A model generated the notes under the pieces. That model was not told where the DNA came from and searched no databases. It saw nothing but the letters and a program-made list of their open reading frames with translations. Of a DNA stretch of 64,000 nt, positions 52,901-64,000 are shown piece after piece. The position numbers were made by a program, and so were the translations under genes. Position 1 is the stretch's first letter, and each line of letters opens with the position of its first letter. The stretch spans positions 7,218,803 to 7,282,802 of the forward strand of contig CM071599.1 of NCBI GenBank assembly GCA_036435485.1, in the 5' to 3' direction. Source of the DNA: Saposhnikovia divaricata (Eukaryota; Streptophyta; Magnoliopsida; Apiales; Apiaceae).

Positions 52901-54908
52901 AAAGAAAACAAAATGGAAGGGTCCCCTTTATAAAGTGGACATTCCTGGTGTTAATCACCTCAAACAATTATAACACTTAATCAAACTCCACTTAACATAT
53001 ACAACTATAATGCCATTGACATTCTATGACACAAAATAATTAATAGATAATCCTCAAATCACAATTAATCTTCAACAGAGCACATAAATTCTCGAGACAA
53101 CAATTATCCTCAAATTAATACATAAATAGACAAATTAAACCCCAAGACACAATTAAGCCTCGAAATGAATTCCTTGACACATATACATAAACATTTAGCA
53201 CCCCAAAACATGCCTTTAGACCATTAAAGTCAAATAAGTTAAATAAATTTAAATGTAGGAGATTTTCAGAAAATTTCGGCATGAAGTATTCGTTTATCGG
53301 ACTATGGGCACAGCCCTCCAATATCAATCATAAACAATTTAACCCTGTTTTTTATAAAAATAAAGCTGCCTCAACTTGCAGCAACATAAAAGTAAACAAG
53401 TAAGAAAAGTACCCGCCCAGACATGCGGCACCTAGCACATAAGGAAAAGTATCCGCCTAGACATGCGGCACATAGCACATAATAATTTACATTACACTAC
53501 TACTTACGCTACACCAATGATCGTATTTCTCACGCATTTTAATGATACACGTGACAACCAATCATTGATGTTCGTAAGCCCTAGGGAACAACCCCTAGCA
53601 CTAACTATTACTTACGCTATATCGATGATCACACCACTCAAGTATATGAATTATACCCGTGATAGCTAATCATGGATATTCGTAAGCCCTAGGGATTAGT
53701 CGAAAAGAATTACACAAGTCCTTTAAATATTGACACTTAAAAACTTGTGATCTTCTCGTAACCCCTAGCACAGTTCTAATTATTATAAAATTCTAACATT
53801 TAACATATAACACGTATTCCCATACTTACCATTTAGTCAATTCATATTACTCCACAAATAATGCCGACATCCCCATTAAGCAACCATAATCATTAAATCT
53901 GAATATTAATGACACCACCAAAGTGATTCCAATACTGAGTAGTTGACAATTATAACATCCCACAAATACTACAACTCCACTTATAGCACTTTGCACGTAG
54001 AAAATTACAAATTGACAACTCATATAACCACACATCATGCGACTATAACAATTTGCACTTAGCACTTTAGCAATTAACAATCACAATTGAAAACTAGCAC
54101 TTAACAATTAGCGATTAGCACTTCACATTTTAACAACCACTAACCCGTACATTTAATCGGACAAACAATTAAACCCAACAATAATCCAAATTATTAATAC
54201 TCCAATATTCTCTAAAAATCCCAATTTGGACTCCCGAAAAAATAATAACTAACCTATTACAAAGACTCGAAAATTAAGATTTAACTATAAATTCCCGAAG
54301 TCAACTCTAATGGCCTAATTTTTACCGGCTATAACTCACTCATTTTTAATCCAATTTACATGATTCAAGATTGTATTCATTGTATTTACTCGCAAGGATT
54401 CCAAATACGTGATCAATTATAATTAGCAATTATACGCTCCAAATTAAATATGGAAAACCGGATAATAATCATAATTTACCGCATTAATCTAGTTACCAAG
54501 TTTAACAAATAACTCACAATCATTAAACCCAAATATTAACGAGACCATAAAATAATTAAACTTCGATATTCATCAAAATCCCCAAGTTTTAACTCAACTA
54601 TTACACGATAATAATAATAATAATTAATAATCACAAGACCCGAGCATATTATCGGATTTACAACTAACCTCCACAATTATAGTTACCAACATACTCTCCG
54701 AATTAATTTCGGAAACTCAGCAATTTAAATCTAATTAAATTACAACAATAACCTCTCAATATCGCAATTCATCTCTAAATTAATTACAACAATTAAACTC
54801 GAAATTTAAATATAATCTAACACGGAAATTAAATAATTAAGAACACGAAATTATACCCTTTTCATTCCCGATCCGATCCGAAATATCCACCATCTCTCTC
54901 TCTCTCTC

Positions 54909-54944
<36 letters not shown>

Positions 54945-55166
54945 CCTCTCTCCTTCTTTCTTTCTCCATCTTCACCGATTTTTCTCTCCTACCTACCTAC
55001 ATCTCTCCGACATCTCTTCGTGTAAATCCCTTCTTCTATCTTCCGTGATGCTCCCTCTGAAATATCTCTCCATCTCTCCCAATATTCAATAATCTCTCCA
55101 GCCTTTTCTCTCCTGCGTTTTCTATCTCTCAATCTCTCCCTCTCTTTCTTTCTCTCTCTATCTCTC

Positions 55167-55205
<39 letters not shown>

Positions 55206-56002
55206 ACCTGCTGAAATCTCTACCACCGCACAACACCACCACTACAGTGGTGGCCTCCTCCCCACGCACACACCACACACAAAACACAGCACACACATAC
55301 ACTCTTCTTCTTCAACAATCAAACCCCCAAAATAATCATTCAATCCTCTCTAAATTTTCAAAACCCCAATTTAAATTCCAAATCCCTAATTTCATTTTTC
55401 CCCCAATTCTCTTTTCTCTCTTTACTGCGGTTTCTTGTGTGTATACGTATGTAAACTGATGTGTTGTGTGTTTTTATCAACCCTAATGGGCTTTAGGCCC
55501 AATAACAAATTAAAACACCCAATTAATTACTACACACTATAAATAATATTACGAGTAAATAAATCTAATTTGTAAAAATAAAATTTCTAGCATAATTAAA
55601 TACTAGAATATTTTTAAAGATATTCGGAGAAGAAATAAAATTAAATCTCAATTTTCCAATTTAATATGCATTTTACAAATAATAATAATTTATAAACACA
55701 AATCATAAAAATAAAATAATAATTTATTTTGAAAATTCGGGTTGTCACACTTTTTCAGGTAAAATATGTTACATTTTCTATTTTTCAATAACTAATCAAT
55801 TTTCCTTTTCACGTAAATACAGTTTATCTAACTAAAATTTTTACTTTTCTAAACACACTATGAGCAATTCTGTTTAATAAAATAAAATATTATAATTACT
55901 AATAATTAACCAATTACCTTTTTCAGCTAAAATACGTTACCTTTCTATTTTTCTATTTTTTGCAGTAAAACCTATTCGGTTTGCTTTATTTAAGGACAAT
56001 AA

Positions 56003-56057
<55 letters not shown>

Positions 56058-56164
56058 TAATAACTAATAACTAACCGATTACGTTTTTTAGCTAAAACAT
56101 TTATCTTTTCAATATTTTCAAACTAAAATCCATCATTTTCTAAAAATATCACGAACAATGTATA

Positions 56165-56197
<33 letters not shown>

Positions 56198-56333
56198 AAA
56201 TTATATCAGATCATATCAGATCATATCATTTAAAATTTTAAGCCAACAAAATTGATGTCTTAAAATTTTTAATTCAAATTAAAGAAAAAATTCTATTATA
56301 TTAAGGAACATCCGTGCACGGGTTTTAAGCTAT
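49968..56333 (+). mobile_element. Helitron-like element, plus strand, interrupted by a solo LTR
   Basis: Its 5' part TATACTATTATATAAAACCC matches the minus-strand starts at 49653 and 29342 (first bases TT instead of TC). The 3' end has the hairpin CCGTGCACGG (56312-56321) then TTTTAAGCTAT, CTAT in place of CTAG. Interior repeats (TTACCTTTTCTATTTTTCAA, AGCTAAAATACGTTACC) are those of the neighbouring element in reverse. Split at 50878-55749 by an LTR. Contains an (AAT)n run at 56001-56056. No proteins. Confidence 0.6.
50878..55749 (-). mobile_element. Solo LTR of a long-LTR retrotransposon, 4.9 kb
   Basis: On the minus strand it begins TGTGACAACCCGAATTTTC and ends GGGGGCGTTACA. Identical CTTTT at 50873-50877 and 55750-55754 is the 5-bp target duplication. 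No gag or pol frame inside, hence a solo LTR. It shares ends and a GCTGAGC-type block (near 51345) with the LTR at 21804-25615. CT-rich microsatellites lie at about 54894-54954 and 55130-55205, and a TATA-like stretch precedes them on the minus strand. Two copies of a 60-bp motif (AAGTA-CCGCC-AGACATGCGGCAC) lie at 53405-53480. Confidence 0.86.
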
Positions 56334-57546
56334 TTACATATTAAAATTTAAAATAATACATAATTTAAATTTTTTCATCTTTTCGGCAAGTACGCCAGAT
56401 TTCTATGTTACCTTTAACAAATTTCACCATCCCCTTACAAATAATATGATCTTTTACAACAATTTGTAACATTACTCGTTTGAATAATCGGGGATTAATT
56501 AAAATGGTTAACCTGACTATTACTCGAAACTAATTTTATATTACCTTTTATTATATATAATTGTTAATATATATACAATATAGACTTAGACAATTATTCA
56601 ATAAAATTTATAAAAATAATTAAAATAAGAGAAGACAAAATTCGAATTTAATAATTGAATTCATTAATATATATTAATATGTTTAAAATTATACAACAAA
56701 AGAATTCAGTATTAGCTATCGAGATTTTTTTTTAGTTTTACTTTTTATTGTTTCCATTCATAAATTTGTGATTTTATAAGAAAATGACCAGCTAATTCCG
56801 GCTATTGACCGATTAGATCAATTATTAATCTTTACAGAAAACACTTGACCCAAATTTTAAGAAATAATTATTTTATATTATTTAATTAATTATTTTAACC
56901 AATATCATTGAAAATGTTCTTACGAGTTTCACAATGTTATCAATTTATTCATTATAATTATAATTATAATGAGTCAGTTGTGTTTTGATGACCATAATTT
57001 ACACCGTGTTTCAAAATAATGGATATAATTTGAAATTTGCAAATCAGTGATCAAAGTTTTTATTGAGTTTCAAAAGAGTGGCTTAATTTTGAGATTTACT
57101 AATCATTGGCCATAACTTTTTTTTTTTTTGGATAATAAAGGAGATTTAATTAATAATAATTTAGGTCCAAGCCCATTGCAAAGAAGGGGAAACTCCAATT
57201 TTACCTCCGTTGAATTATAATAATTTAATAAATGGGATGCTTTTTTAAAGACAATCATTTTGTATCTATACATCTATATAAAGGAAAAACTCGGGAGGGT
57301 GACGTGGCAGTCTTTCACCTTCCTTCTAACCCAGTTTTCTCATTCCTAAGGCTTCCTCGAGTTTGGCCTATTTTGTGTAAAAAAAATCAATTTCAAAATT
57401 CAATTTCAGGCTTTCTGGCTTCCAAGTTCAATCAGTTTCAAACTTTTCGCCTACCAAACTTAATCGGGCGGTAGAGATATATCTATACATGTATGTATAG
57501 TCCTGCACTGTACAGACCGGTACATACAAAGGCTAGGCTTATAAAA

Positions 57547-57830
57547 GACAGAATTGGCAATGATTTAACCAGGTTTGTTTCTGCTCAAATTTGATTTGAA
57601 AATGATTTAACCAGGTTTGTTTCTATTCAAATTTGATTTTACAGAATTATATTTGATTTTACAGTGTTATGTGCATATGCTGTACGATACACACATGATT
57701 TAACCAGGTTTGTTTCTGCTCAAATTTGATTTGGAAATTATTTAACCAGGTTTGTTTCTGCTCAAATTTGATTTTACAGAATTATATTTGATTTTACAGT
57801 ATTTGCTGTATGATACACACATGCTCACAC
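57547..57830. repeat. Nested tandem repeat
   Basis: A GATTTAACCAGGTTTGTTTC unit occurs four times (near 57561, 57605, 57697, 57740). The pair of units plus its tail (TTTGATTTTACAGAATTATA, GATACACACATG) is itself doubled with a period of about 135 bp. No coding value. Confidence 0.8.
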
Positions 57831-59715
57831 CAAGTTATATGTTGGCAATTTCATGTATTTGCTTTGATTTTTGGCCCTGAAAATTATCCTGGTAGGTCTC
57901 TCACTTCAGATACATGCTGTAACAACCTAAAGGTCTCTAGATGGTTACGGTACACATGGGCTATATAGGCTTCCAGTGACCAGCACTTTTGATCAAATAG
58001 TTGAGGCAAGTGAATTCAGTTTGATTATTAATCTATTTATATTGTATATTAAATCTGGCACCAGATATTGTATGTCGTTGCATCCACAGGCAGGTTAGTT
58101 TGTTAAGCAATCTTAACCGTAGAGTATTTCATAATTTATTCTGTTTAAAATGTCATTTTTGGGATAAAGAAATTGAGATTTCGTGGTGTTTCAATGTTAG
58201 AACCGGCAAGTTGGGGAGGAACTGAACTATAACACCCTTTGTGCTGGTTCTATGTAGATAAATAACGTTAGATGTGAAGTAAATTAATAAAGGAGGATCC
58301 TGGACATCTGGCTTGGCAGCCTCCTAGGAAGCTATTCTATTTTCATTTTTAGCAAAGGGCTTCATTTCTTTTCAATATTGCTTCTTGTAGAATTATAGTG
58401 GACTGGGCAGTGATTGCTTCGATAGTGATGACTTAATGTAATTATTATCTTGAATAGAATTTATTCCTCTATTGTTTCTTGCATAATTATAAAGAACTGA
58501 TTAGCAATTGGTTCGAAACTGATGACTTTATGCTCTGATCCTTGAATAGATTCACTCCTAATTTTGTCATTATTCACTCCAAATTTAGTTTTGGTACCTG
58601 TTTTGCAGGAACAGCCATGACAGCTACGACATCTCCACTATTTCAGGTTCAAGCTAGGATCAAAATGGCTAAGTTAATTATGGCAAATATAATGACTGGA
58701 TACATGAGATGTAATTTCTGATCAAATTACTACTCCACGATAGAAAAGTACATGTTTTATAGACCACGCGCTCTTCTCACTTACCTTGCAGAAATTGATT
58801 GTTAACTTTTTTTTTTCGTCAACACTTTTAAATTTAATCTGATAATATTTTTGTTGATCTTAAGTTTTGGATGCCTGAAGTGTAGCTATTAGCGAGTCAG
58901 TTCTAGATTAGTACGTTCATTCAGGTAATATAGTCTGTGTGGGATACTGAAGTACAAATGTACAATAACATCACAACTACACTGATAGGAATCAGTGTGT
59001 ATCATGTTTGGATTTTATTTGACTTGTGCATCATGAATTATGCAGATAGGAGAGCTAATATTACTACTGTTATTTGACTTATGTACTACCCGGTTGGAAG
59101 CCAAATACATGGCTGAATAAGTTGGTAGATGAAGTGTTAGCTAGGACACCTTTCTCTATAACCCAGCTGTGAAATTTTGTGTGTCTAGGTTACTGGAATT
59201 TAAGTAAAGCAAACTGACAAACTCTTATCTAATTGAAATAAAGACTATTATTATTGGAATGCTTGACTATGTGCAGTCAAGCTCTGAATGAACGACCATA
59301 ATCTGGCACAAAATAAATGGTTTTAAGTGATCATGTGGTTTTAATATCTGTTTTTGTCTGTACTTGAGGGATGCTGTTGTGAATAAAATAAACTTTCTTA
59401 TGCTTGGATTTTGAATAATATGGGGCAGCTAGAAAACGTATACTTGGTGACTTATATATTGGACTTAAAACCTTCTCACATATATACTCTCACCACTTTT
59501 TGGACCAATATTTGTACAAGCCATTTAGCAACCTATACATGTTGAGCTTTTTTATTTAATAAGTTTTTTCAGCTTCGTGTTTAATAGATATTTATAGAAC
59601 GTATTAGGACAATATGTAATATTATCTTTTATACAAGTTTTCGGCATGCTTAATTGTATTATGCAAAGTTTGTTGACCTGTATATGCGTCTTTTTTTCTT
59701 TTTTCACTATGAAGG

Positions 59716-60911
59716 GTGACATAACGGGCTTGGCTGTAAGTTCCAATAATGTTTTGGTGGCTTCTGCTTCAAATGACTTCAGCATTCGAGTTGTAAGAAC
59801 TTGGGTCATTAAACAAATGATTTTAAATCCTTTACATTCTTGTAGTTTAAGATACTCATATATATTGCAGTGGTGCTTACCAGATGGACTTCTATATCTG
59901 TTCTGCGGGGACACACGGGAGCTATTACTGCTATTGCATTCAGCCCCAGACCTAATTCTGTCTACCAACTATTATCGTGAGTCCTCATAAGTCCCAGCTC
60001 TACAATTTTTAAACCCAAGTTGCAATTATATATGGCCAGGCTCAGTGCTATACTTTCCGCACATTCCTTTGTTTTTGGGATCACTATGCCAAATATAAAT
60101 AATATGTCACCTGCCTTTTATGATTTGTAGATATTTTCCCAAGTATTAATTAGCTACTTGACTATTTAATCTCTCATGATTACCTTTATTTGTCCCAAAG
60201 GTGGGCTTCTATTTTAGTTTCTTTGTTTATTAGCCTTTTTTTAATAATTAGGAATCTCAACATAATTGGCTTCCCTCATTATGAGCCAAATTGCTCAGAA
60301 CAATCCATGGAAGTAGATGGTATAACATTGCCAAGAGGGGCTTCATGTTTCTTTTTATAGTGACCTTTATGATCCAGCAAGTGTTTACTGTAATTAATGT
60401 CATTAGGATTTTATGTACTTGCATTTGCATTATACACCCTTTTGTGACTTTGTTGTCATGGAAACTTTCTGATGCATCTTATTCACCAGACTGATCTACT
60501 CTACAGTCACTGTTTTGTTGGAAAAGAAGCATAATTCAAATTTTCTTTTCTTATTATTTCTCGTTTGTTTCCATTTCAATGTTACCAAATGTTGGTAGGT
60601 CGTCCGATGACGGGAGCTGTCCTATCTGGGATGGCAAGTCCTCTCACATTACACAACTCATATGTTTGCCAAAGCCAACAAATGACGTTGCAGGTAGATT
60701 CTACTTTTGTGTTTTCGGGTGCGCTGTAATGTCTGTAACTCAGTCTTGATTAAGAGGATAAGCTGATCTCTATGCAGGTAAAAGCAATGCACCCTCCTCA
60801 AGTACCGGTCTCTCCTCAAGTACTGTTTCACATAGCCATCAAATAATATGTTGTGCTTACAATGCTGATGGCACAGTCTTTGTAACTGGTAGCTCCGATA
60901 CTTATGCAAGG
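59716..60911 (+). pseudogene. Captured WD40 exons of a BRWD/PHIP-like bromodomain-WD protein
   Basis: Four exons with usable GT-AG borders: about 59716-59789 (GDITGLAVSSNNVLVASASN), 59871-59976 (W-LPDG..., then VLRGHTGAITAIAFSP in a shifted frame), 60599-60693 (SSSDDGSCPIWDGK) and 60778-60911 (SHQIICCAYNADGTVFVTGS, SSDTYAR). Order and phases match plant BRWD genes, nuclear proteins with N-terminal WD40 repeats and a C-terminal bromodomain. The second exon lacks one base after its LPDGL, which breaks the frame. WD repeats before and after, and the bromodomain, are missing. Inside the Helitron, so a capture. Confidence 0.85.
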
Positions 60912-60931
60912 GTACGTCCATCTGCATTTAT

Positions 60932-61029
60932 GTGCTTCACAAGGTTAAAGCAGAGGAACCCTTACGTCGACTACCATGATGTGCTTCACAAGGTTAAAGC
61001 AGAGGAACCCTTACGTCGACTACCATGAC
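60932..61029. repeat. 49-bp tandem duplication
   Basis: Two copies of GTGCTTCACAAGGTTAAAGC..., differing at one base, directly after the last BRWD exon. The following bases stay open to 61149 in one frame (DWRLNHFVIANVLIYYYVQ), an exon-like piece of a protein I do not recognise. Confidence 0.85.
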
Positions 61030-62358
61030 TGGAGGTTAAACCACTTCGTGATTGCAAATGTTTTGATCTACTACTATGTGCAGGAGTTGCAAAATGGTTC
61101 AATGAATTTGTCAGAGTTGCAGTACTTGGTCTTTTTCTGGTGCCCATAGCCAACATTAAACTTGGTAAGTAGTAAGTGGACCATATTGGCTGCATAGAAG
61201 CAATATCGAAAGTCATTGCTATGAGTAGAAAAGATTGGTCATGTTTTGTTGGGATTATTATTCCAAACAATCAACCTTATACATTTCTATAATCCATCTA
61301 ACTAACTTTCCAACCTTCTACTTGTCACCCAATTCATTTAACTTTAGTTCAGTTAATTTTATTTGTACGTTATTCTTTTCACAGGAGCATTTTATTCATA
61401 CCTTGAACTGCATTTTCTGAATTCCTGCTATCATAAATTGAATAACTGTTATTAATTATGTCATTTATTTCTAATTTATGTATGACCTATACATAAAAAC
61501 GAGAAAAAAATCTTGTAAAATATTTACCTATTCGAAGAGGGGTGTTTAAGAATCTTTAACTTTAAAGAAAACTTAAAACATCAAAATATTAGAAGAATTA
61601 TATAAAATTTAAAAAATATCAAAGGACGAAAAAAGCGAAAAATAGTGCGATTGCCAAAATTGTTCCTTGCATATTGTACTCTACTTTTAGTAATAGCCCA
61701 AATTTCGAATTTTATTTTAACACATATTTATAAGCTTTAAATTTCATGATTCACGATTATATTTTGAATATTTATCAAAAATATCACTTTATCTAAGTTT
61801 TTTGCGATTTTACCATCATTTTAAAATATTTACAAAAATTTATTTAAAAATTTATTTTACAAAAATACCATCTTATTTACAAAAATACATCAAATCAACC
61901 CGCGCGATCCAATTATTGCATATGGATCACTTTATAATCATCAATCATCAAAATTTTTATAATTTTATTTTGTAAATAAAAATATAACATTTGAACTTTT
62001 ATTTAAAAAAAGAAAATTAAAAAAAATATGTGAAATTCACTTTTTTTACATCTTAAAATACGTGTAAAAAATCAAAGTCATGCTAATGTAAGGAAGGAGG
62101 AAAAATTATAATATGCCAAGAACATTGCTTAGAGTTATTAATACTACATTAAAATCTCGAGTGTATAAGTTGGAAAACCTAAAGGCAAGTGGATGTGTGA
62201 TAACCAAAGTGGGGAAAAAAGGTTTCAAAAGAATAACTTGTAATGCATTTTTGTGAAGCTCTCAAAATTTGGAAATAGGAAAATATTTTTTTCTTTATAA
62301 TTGTGATTGCCCATATAATATTTTTTTTAAATTCATTTTTATTTTTTATTCATAAAAT

Positions 62359-62808
62359 GACAGTTTGTACCCCTTATGTATAGGGATTTTGTCAAATTTG
62401 TCCACTTTTACGTTTTGTAGCATTTTACAAACCCTATCTTTAATTGAACCCCTTTACTAATATTTTTACTTTTTGTAGAACTTTACAACCCCTATCTTTA
62501 AGTCTCGCTTCTATTTTTATTATTCATTATTTTTGTTCGATTATTTTTAGTCAACGTGTGCTATTCTAAAAATTATGAAACTTTGGGGAATGTCTTAAAA
62601 AATATTTAGAAAGTTCCAATAATATTTTCAGAATTTTCGGAAAATATTTTTTATATGAATTTATTCGTCGATCAACTCAAATTAGACGGGAAATTATTGA
62701 TGGGGTTCAAGTTGAAGCGAGATTTGAATATAGGGGTTGTAAAGTGGCACGAAACATAAAATTGGACCAATTTGACAAAACCCCCATAGATGAGGGGCAC
62801 AAACTGTC
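62359..62808. mobile_element. Inverted-repeat MITE (450 bp)
   Basis: The left arm GACAGTTTGTACCCCTTATG is mirrored by the right arm ending GGGGCACAAACTGTC. Pairing extends imperfectly for about 60 bp (AGGGATTTTGTCAAATTTG / CAATTTGACAAAACCCCC) and loosely further. No clear target duplication. Lies inside the Helitron near its 3' end. Confidence 0.7.
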
Positions 62809-63093
62809 TTTTTATCTTTTTTATTTGTTTATATGAAAATATTTATTTCATTTCTTTTTCTTTAATATTATTTTTGAACCGCGCGAAGCGCGGTTTTACT
62901 CACCTAGTTAATTAATATAATTGAATAATTATACCGTTCTACATGTATTGTTGGTTAAAGAGTTTTGTGTTATTTGTTTTTTTTATTGAAATATAACGAT
63001 CAAAAAAGTATTTGAAAGACAAAAATAGTACCATTTTTTAAATTATTTTTTTAAAGTACTTGACGTCTAATCATTGAATTAAGATATCGTTAA

Positions 63094-63465
63094 GAGCGAG
63101 TCCAACAATGTCCTAGTTGGTGTCCTATAAATATAATAAAATATAGTGTCCTAGTTATTTAAGTCATGATTTTTGTGTATTTCAAATAATATGCCTTATA
63201 CTTGTGCCTTATAAATTAAAATAATAATATATTTGAATTAGAATTAGAGGGAAGAGAAAAAAAAAAGAGGAGAGAGAAGTGTAGAAAAGGAGGGAAGTTA
63301 ATTTTTTATTGTTAAAAATGATTTAGGACAAGTATAGATGTGCCTTAAAAGTAGGGATGTCTTAGTGTTTTAAGGCACCACTAGGACATTGTTGGAGCAC
63401 AAAAAGTGATTAAATGTCCTAAATATTGATTTAGGACAATATTTAGGACATTGTTGGACTTGCTC
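63094..63465. mobile_element. Tourist-like MITE (372 bp)
   Basis: Terminal inverted repeats GAGCGAGTCCAACAATGTCC and, at the right, GGACATTGTTGGACTTGCTC, flanked by TAA on both sides (63091-63093, 63466-63468), the 3-bp target of PIF/Harbinger. AT-rich centre with a TAGGACA motif repeated. Confidence 0.83.
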
Positions 63466-63469
63466 TAAC

Positions 63470-64000
63470 ATTATGCTTCAAAGTTCTTAATCTTCTTGCC
63501 AACTAACATTATGCTTCAACAGAAGCATGTTCCAGTTTTAGGAACTTGCCCAGTTTGTGATGGTGGAGACAAAACGATTATTCACGCACTAGTTCGATGC
63601 CCTTTTGCTCAGCAATGTTGGCAGTCTTCTCTCCCAAATGTTTTGACCTTCTTGGGAGATGATTTTAATGTTTGGCTAGAGCAAGCTTTGGGAGGGCGTA
63701 GTAGCAGCAAAGGTGCAGAAATTGCTACGTTGTGTTGGGCAGTATGGAAAGCCCGTAATGACAGGGTGTGGAGGAACATAAAAGCTCGAGTGAATAATGT
63801 GGTATCATCAGCTATGCAGTATCTTTTACAGTGAAAGAATGCCCAGAGTAAATCTTTTTCGCCTGTTACCCAATCAAATCAAGAGGGTGATGGTGTTGTT
63901 CTTTGGGTCAAAGCCTCAGGGAGATATAATAAAGGTATCGGTTGATGCAGCATGTTTTAGTGAGCATTCAGCGTTCAGAATCGGTGTTGTGGCACGGAAT
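63470..64000 (+). pseudogene. LINE (L1-type) zinc-binding and RNase H region, runs off the window
   Basis: Open from about 63496 to the stop at 63832-63834. The piece GTCPVCDGGDKTIIHALVRC followed by PFAQQCW is the zf-RVT zinc-binding motif (C-x2-C...H-x4-C) found after the reverse transcriptase of plant LINEs. Past the stop another frame reads KVSVDAACFSEHSAF and RIGVVARN, the start of the RNase H domain, so stop and frame change separate the two. The 5' reverse transcriptase is not present directly upstream. Confidence 0.8.

Larger units (their letters stand above)
57265..62907 (+). mobile_element. Non-autonomous Helitron with captured gene fragments (5.6 kb)
   Basis: Starts TCTATACATCTATATAAAGG after an A (57264). 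Ends with the hairpin CCGCGC-GAA-GCGCGG (62879-62893), ten spacer bases and CTAG (62904-62907), followed by T: the full set of Helitron end features, inserted between A and T without duplication. No Rep/helicase. Contents in order: a nested tandem repeat (57547-57830), gene-like DNA of unknown origin, BRWD-type WD40 exons (59716-60911), a 49-bp doublet, an unidentified exon-like piece, and an inverted-repeat MITE (62359-62808). Confidence 0.83.

Noticed and set aside
59552..59968. Minus-strand 138-codon frame
   Set aside because: Antisense to the BRWD exons and their intron; no homology.

Overview
The window is nuclear DNA from a flowering plant, almost certainly a eudicot. It has AT-rich intergenic sequence, GT-AG introns, three multi-exon genes whose closest recognisable relatives are plant families (SWEET, a spastin-like AAA ATPase, a PMT methyltransferase), and a dense layer of plant transposons. 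Nothing prokaryotic is present, and I saw no tRNA, rRNA or CRISPR. The species cannot be named from this sequence.

Left part (1-21,500) is the gene-bearing part. A six-exon clade II SWEET sugar transporter lies on the minus strand (1956-380). From about 2,850 to 9,949 there is a non-autonomous CACTA element, and a second CACTA element (3262-6778, 3-bp target duplication TTG) is nested in it; the inner one carries captured receptor-kinase exons of the FEI type. A third, unrelated CACTA derivative follows (10044-10911). A 13-exon MIT/AAA ATPase gene (12462-16796, +) and a 7-exon Golgi-type methyltransferase gene of the PMT8/PMT9 group (20158-17225, -) are convergent, about 430 bp apart. The AAA gene has lost the AG of one splice acceptor, directly in front of its Walker A motif.

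Middle part (21,500-38,200) is mostly transposon: a 3.8-kb solo LTR with a perfect AACAG duplication (21804-25615), a frameshifted Ty3-type gag fragment, a tandem Helitron-like array (27430-29342), LTR-like and unassigned DNA, and a segment of about 2 kb present twice in direct order (near 33.9-35.94 and 36.48-38.22 kb) that carries a hAT-like MITE.

The most unusual stretch is 38,268-43,880. An intronless bromodomain (GTE) reading frame is followed, without complete genes between, by a minus-strand SDR fragment, two pieces of GDP-L-galactose phosphorylase in the wrong order, and most of a bZIP9-like group C bZIP. This is a mosaic of at least four donor genes.

Right part (44,000-64,000): a MULE-type MITE, two head-to-head Helitron-like elements (44396-49653, - and 49968-56333, +) hosting a foldback element, a LINE tail and a 4.9-kb solo LTR (TSD CTTTT), then a well-formed Helitron (57265-62907) with captured BRWD-type WD40 exons, a Tourist-like MITE, and a LINE fragment running off the end. 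The intact genes have no evident joint pathway; the common theme is gene-fragment capture by DNA transposons.
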